From NCBI GenBank assembly GCA_964520885.1, contig CAZFQD010000032.1, positions 1 to 18,281 of the forward strand: 18,281 nt of DNA, written 5' to 3'. The stretch is from CAZFQD01 sp964520885. Its GTDB lineage: Bacteria > Bacillota > Clostridia > Oscillospirales > SIG519. The notes beneath the pieces are model-generated. The model was not told where the DNA came from. It saw nothing but the letters and a program-made list of their open reading frames with translations, and made no database searches. A program made the position numbers and the translations under genes. How positions within the stretch are numbered: the first letter of the stretch is position 1; every line of letters begins with the position of its first letter. Below, piece by piece: positions 15,716 through 18,281 of this stretch.

Positions 15716-17194
15716 ATGGATAAATCTACTATATATCAAGATATTGCGAAGCGAACACAAGGGGATATTTATATTGGAATTGTTGGTCCGGTTAGAACTG
15801 GAAAGTCAACTTTTGCCAAAAAATTTATGGAAACTCTCGTGTTGCCAAATATTAGTAACGAATTCAAAAAGGAAAGAGCAATAGACGAGCTTCCGCAAAG
15901 TGCGGCAGGTAGAACTATAATGACTACTGAACCGAAATTTATACCTAATGAAGCGATAGAAATAACTATTGCCGACAATGCAAGTTTTAAAGTTAGGTTA
16001 ATAGATTGTGTAGGATACATAGTTCCAAGTGCCTTAGGGTATATTGAGGATGAAATGCCAAGAATGGTAACTACTCCGTGGTTTGAAGAGGAGATACCTT
16101 TTAATATGGCGGCTGAAATTGGCACACAAAAAGTAATAAAAGAGCATAGCACAATAGGTTTAGTGGTTACAACTGACGGAACGATTGGTGAAATACCAAG
16201 AAGTGAATATGAGGAAGCAGAAAAAAGAGTAATAGGTGAGTTAAAGGAAATCAATAAACCTTTTATAATACTTTTGAATACTGTTAACCCATCTGCAGAC
16301 GAAACTATAAAAATCGCCTTAGAATTAGAGCAAAGCTATAATGTTCCTGTTATGCCTGTAAACTGCATTAATTTAGATGAAACTACGATTAGAGAGGTAA
16401 TTGGAAAGGTTTTATTTGAATTTCCAGTAAAAGAAATTAGCATTAATATGCCTTTGTGGATAGACGCATTAGAACAAACACATTGGCTAAAAAGTTCAGT
16501 ATACGGCAGTATAATGCAAGCAACTGAGGGCATTTCAAAAATAAGTCAAGTAAAAAAAATGCTCTCTAACATTAATACAAATGAGTTTATAACTATGTCT
16601 TCAATTTCAAATATTGATTTGGGAAATGGAAGTGTTATTTTAGAACTAAAACTTGCTGATGACTTATTCTATAAGATTATTGGTGAAACAACAGGAATTG
16701 TAATTAGCGATGAAGGTGAGTTAATAGCAACTTTAAGAGATTTATCTTTTGCAAAGAAAAAATATGATAAGGTTTCTGTAGCTCTTACTAATGCAATTGA
16801 AAAAGGGTATGGAATTGTAACCCCTGCTATTGATGAATTGACCTTAGAAGAACCGGAAATAGTAAAACACGGAGGCAGATTTGGAGTTAAACTAAAAGCA
16901 TCTGCTCCTTCAATACATATGATAAGAGCAGATATTGAAACGGAAGTTTCTCCAATTGTTGGCTCAGAAAAGCAGTCAGAAGAGCTTGTAAAATATTTAA
17001 TGCTTGAATTTGAGGAAAATCCGAAAAAGATTTGGGAGAGTAATATTTTTGGAAAGTCGTTACACGAGTTAGTAAATGAAGGTTTGCACAACAAACTAAA
17101 TAGAATGCCAGACGATGCAAGAGGAAAAATTCAAGAAACCCTACAAAAGATTATAAATGAGGGCAGCGGAGGGTTAATCTGCATAATATTATAG
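15716..17194 (+). CDS. spoIVA: Stage IV sporulation protein A, spore-coat base ATPase
   Basis: Morphogenetic ATPase that polymerises on the outer forespore membrane and forms the basement layer of the spore coat; made in the mother cell. At 492 aa it has the length of the Bacillus subtilis protein. Walker A GPVRTGKST is at 24-32 with K30, the TRAFAC-type threonines T70 and T71 lie in MTTEPKF, and D97 in LIDCVGY is the Walker B aspartate; these positions coincide with those described for B. subtilis. The C-terminus GSGGLICIIL is hydrophobic, as expected for the membrane-targeting end. ATG follows TTGGAGGAG. It is downstream of the SPOCS-LysM gene, possibly cotranscribed; a small CTAAAC/GTTTAG hairpin (15654-15674) without a T-tract lies between them. 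This gene fixes the organism as a spore former. Confidence 0.98.
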   Translation: MDKSTIYQDIAKRTQGDIYIGIVGPVRTGKSTFAKKFMETLVLPNISNEFKKERAIDELPQSAAGRTIMTTEPKFIPNEAIEITIADNASFKVRLIDCVGYIVPSALGYIEDEMPRMVTTPWFEEEIPFNMAAEIGTQKVIKEHSTIGLVVTTDGTIGEIPRSEYEEAEKRVIGELKEINKPFIILLNTVNPSADETIKIALELEQSYNVPVMPVNCINLDETTIREVIGKVLFEFPVKEISINMPLWIDALEQTHWLKSSVYGSIMQATEGISKISQVKKMLSNINTNEFITMSSISNIDLGNGSVILELKLADDLFYKIIGETTGIVISDEGELIATLRDLSFAKKKYDKVSVALTNAIEKGYGIVTPAIDELTLEEPEIVKHGGRFGVKLKASAPSIHMIRADIETEVSPIVGSEKQSEELVKYLMLEFEENPKKIWESNIFGKSLHELVNEGLHNKLNRMPDDARGKIQETLQKIINEGSGGLICIIL

Positions 17195-17255
17195 AATAAA
17201 ATATTTTTAATGAAATTTTCGCAGTTTTATTGTATAATAGTTTCCATAGAGGTTG

Positions 17256-17288
17256 CCTCCTTTTAAAAGGAGGTATCGCCAAAGGCGA
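17256..17288. repeat. Palindromic intergenic repeat
   Basis: The perfect 18-bp palindrome CCTCCTTTTAAAAGGAGG (17256-17273) is followed by the small hairpin TCGCC-AAA-GGCGA (17276-17288) and CGGAGG. The two-hairpin arrangement ending in CGGAGG resembles dispersed intergenic repeats of Firmicutes (recalled). It lies 61 bp after the spoIVA stop. Confidence 0.6.
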
Positions 17289-17332
17289 CGGAGGATTAAT
17301 TCTATTTCCTTTAATTTTATTATCTTTGATAA

Positions 17333-17377
17333 AACCCCTTTCAAAATTCCACAAATAGTGAAATTTTGAAAGGGGTT
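17333..17377. terminator. Bidirectional terminator between spoIVA and the CRISPR array
   Basis: Arms AACCCCTTTCAAAATT (17333-17348) and AATTTTGAAAGGGGTT (17362-17377) form a perfect 16-bp stem with a 13-nt loop, followed by AATTTATTTTT on the plus strand. It sits between spoIVA (plus) and the array (read on minus), so it can end both transcripts. Confidence 0.88.
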
Positions 17378-17447
17378 AATTTATTTTTAATTAAATTGGG
17401 TGTTAATCAAGACGAGATTGTTCGCATAAACCATACTATGTGGTAAT

Positions 17448-17471
17448 TGTCAAACCTCCGTCCCCTTGACA
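17448..17471. repeat. REP-like palindrome abutting the CRISPR array
   Basis: TGTCAA (17448-17453) and TTGACA (17466-17471) flank a centre containing CCTCCGTCCCC. The outline resembles a dispersed REP-type element of Clostridia (recalled, on the other strand TGTCAAGGGGACGG...). Its right end overlaps the damaged end of the last CRISPR repeat, so it may have inserted there. Confidence 0.5.
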
Positions 17472-18281
17472 CGCAATAGTAGAAATTAAATGGGGGTATT
17501 AAACTTCCTCATAATATTGCAAAAGAATTTTATCTACAATAGTAGAAATTAAATGGGGGTATTAAACTGCAAAAACATTAATAACTGCTTGGGGATCTAC
17601 AATAGTAGAAATTAAATGGGGGTATTAAACAATTATATGGGGGGCTAATCATTTTATAATCTACAATAGTAGAAATTAAATGGGGGTATTAAACTAATAA
17701 ATGGAGAATGGACTAATGCTATCTACAATAGTAGAAATTAAATGGGGGTATTAAACACAATTGAGGTAAAAACCGAAGCAATATCTACAATAGTAGAAAT
17801 TAAATGGGGGTATTAAACTTAAACTATACAATTTAAACAATAATATCTACAATAGTAGAAATTAAATAGGGGTATTAAACTTTGTTATCGGGCAGTTCTC
17901 GGCTATATCTACAATAGTAGAAATTAAATAGGGGTATTAAACAACAACACCACTTTGTCCGGAAACAAATCTACAATAGTAGAAATTAAATAGGGGTATT
18001 AAACGATAGTCGATTTGAGCAAATTTTTAAACATCTACAATAGTAGAAATTAAATAGGGGTATTAAACATTTTATCCATTATTATAGAAATATTATATCT
18101 ACAATAGTAGAAATTAAATAGGGGTATTAAACATTTCCATAAAAGAAGCACTTGACTACAATCTACAATAGTAGAAATTAAATAGGGGTATTAAACTTCC
18201 AACTCAAAGGGTGTCATTTCCCAATCTACAATAGTAGAAATTAAATAGGGGTATTAAACATATGAAGATTATTCAAAAGTT
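17469..18281 (-). CRISPR. Type V-A (Cas12a-type) CRISPR array, 13 repeats seen, open at right edge
   Basis: Thirteen 36-bp repeats start at 17469 (damaged), 17532, 17595, 17659, 17721, 17783, 17845, 17907, 17969, 18033, 18097, 18161 and 18224, with twelve full spacers of 26-28 bp and a partial thirteenth at the edge. On the minus strand each repeat ends AATTTCTACTATTGTAGAT, the Cas12a crRNA handle: a 5-bp TCTAC/GTAGA stem with loop TATT, next to the spacer. The array is thus read right to left, with the leader and cas genes expected beyond 18281. Repeat position 24 (plus strand) is G in the first six repeats and A in the last seven. The terminal repeat at 17469 has lost the GTAGA half of the stem. 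No cas gene is in the window. No spacer matched the window by eye. Confidence 0.96.

Noticed and set aside
17233..17238. TATAAT hexamer after spoIVA, possible promoter of a small RNA
   Set aside because: No matching -35 at a proper distance, and no gene before the terminator.
17505..18281. Possible self-targeting spacers
   Set aside because: Reading the twelve spacers against the window on both strands by eye gave no convincing match; a database search is needed for true targets.

Overview
The window is AT-rich DNA from an endospore-forming Firmicute, most likely an anaerobic Clostridia lineage. This rests on a full-length SpoIVA, a LysM spore-coat type protein, strong AGGAGG-type ribosome binding sites, a dockerin-type secreted protein and a type V-A (Cas12a) style CRISPR array. 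I cannot name a species.

Left block (1-4461, minus strand): an apparent operon transcribed right to left, with a DeoR-family repressor, a medium-chain Zn dehydrogenase resembling L-sorbose-1-phosphate reductase, a 2-oxoacid dehydrogenase E2, and dihydrolipoyl dehydrogenase (E3) cut by the window edge. No E1 gene lies between the promoter and E3. A near-consensus promoter (TTGACA-N17-TATATT) carries a 12-bp site in its spacer, and the same site recurs in inverted orientation 76 bp further on, so an autoregulated sugar or sugar-alcohol operon is likely.

Centre (4672-11892): a 1220-aa secreted protein with two complete sets of seven RCC1 repeats, an FN3 linker, Ig-like modules and a dockerin-type domain. 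Its 3' end, its terminator and the last ~32 codons of the convergent EF-G-like gene are present twice, as ~235-bp direct repeats (8285-8518 and 11658-11892). The ~3.1 kb between them looks inserted. It holds a small Cys-rich membrane protein, a ribbon-helix-helix regulator, a GGDEF/HD-GYP c-di-GMP enzyme, hairpin repeats, and a VbhA-like antitoxin followed by a Fic toxin reduced to 23 codons just before the right repeat.

Right block (11796-17194): the EF-G-like GTPase (minus), then a SPOCS/DUF3794-LysM protein and SpoIVA (both plus), the latter two being spore-envelope genes.

Right end (17195-18281): a palindromic repeat, a strong bidirectional terminator, a small REP-like palindrome, and a CRISPR array whose repeat, read on the minus strand, ends in a Cas12a crRNA handle. 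The array runs off the window. Its leader and any cas12a/cas1/cas2/cas4 genes are expected beyond the right edge. A one-base repeat variant divides older from younger repeats, and the terminal repeat is damaged where it meets the REP-like palindrome.

I found no complete, clearly new multi-gene system. The strongest leads are the repeat-flanked accessory segment with its broken Fic module, and the Cas12a-type array.
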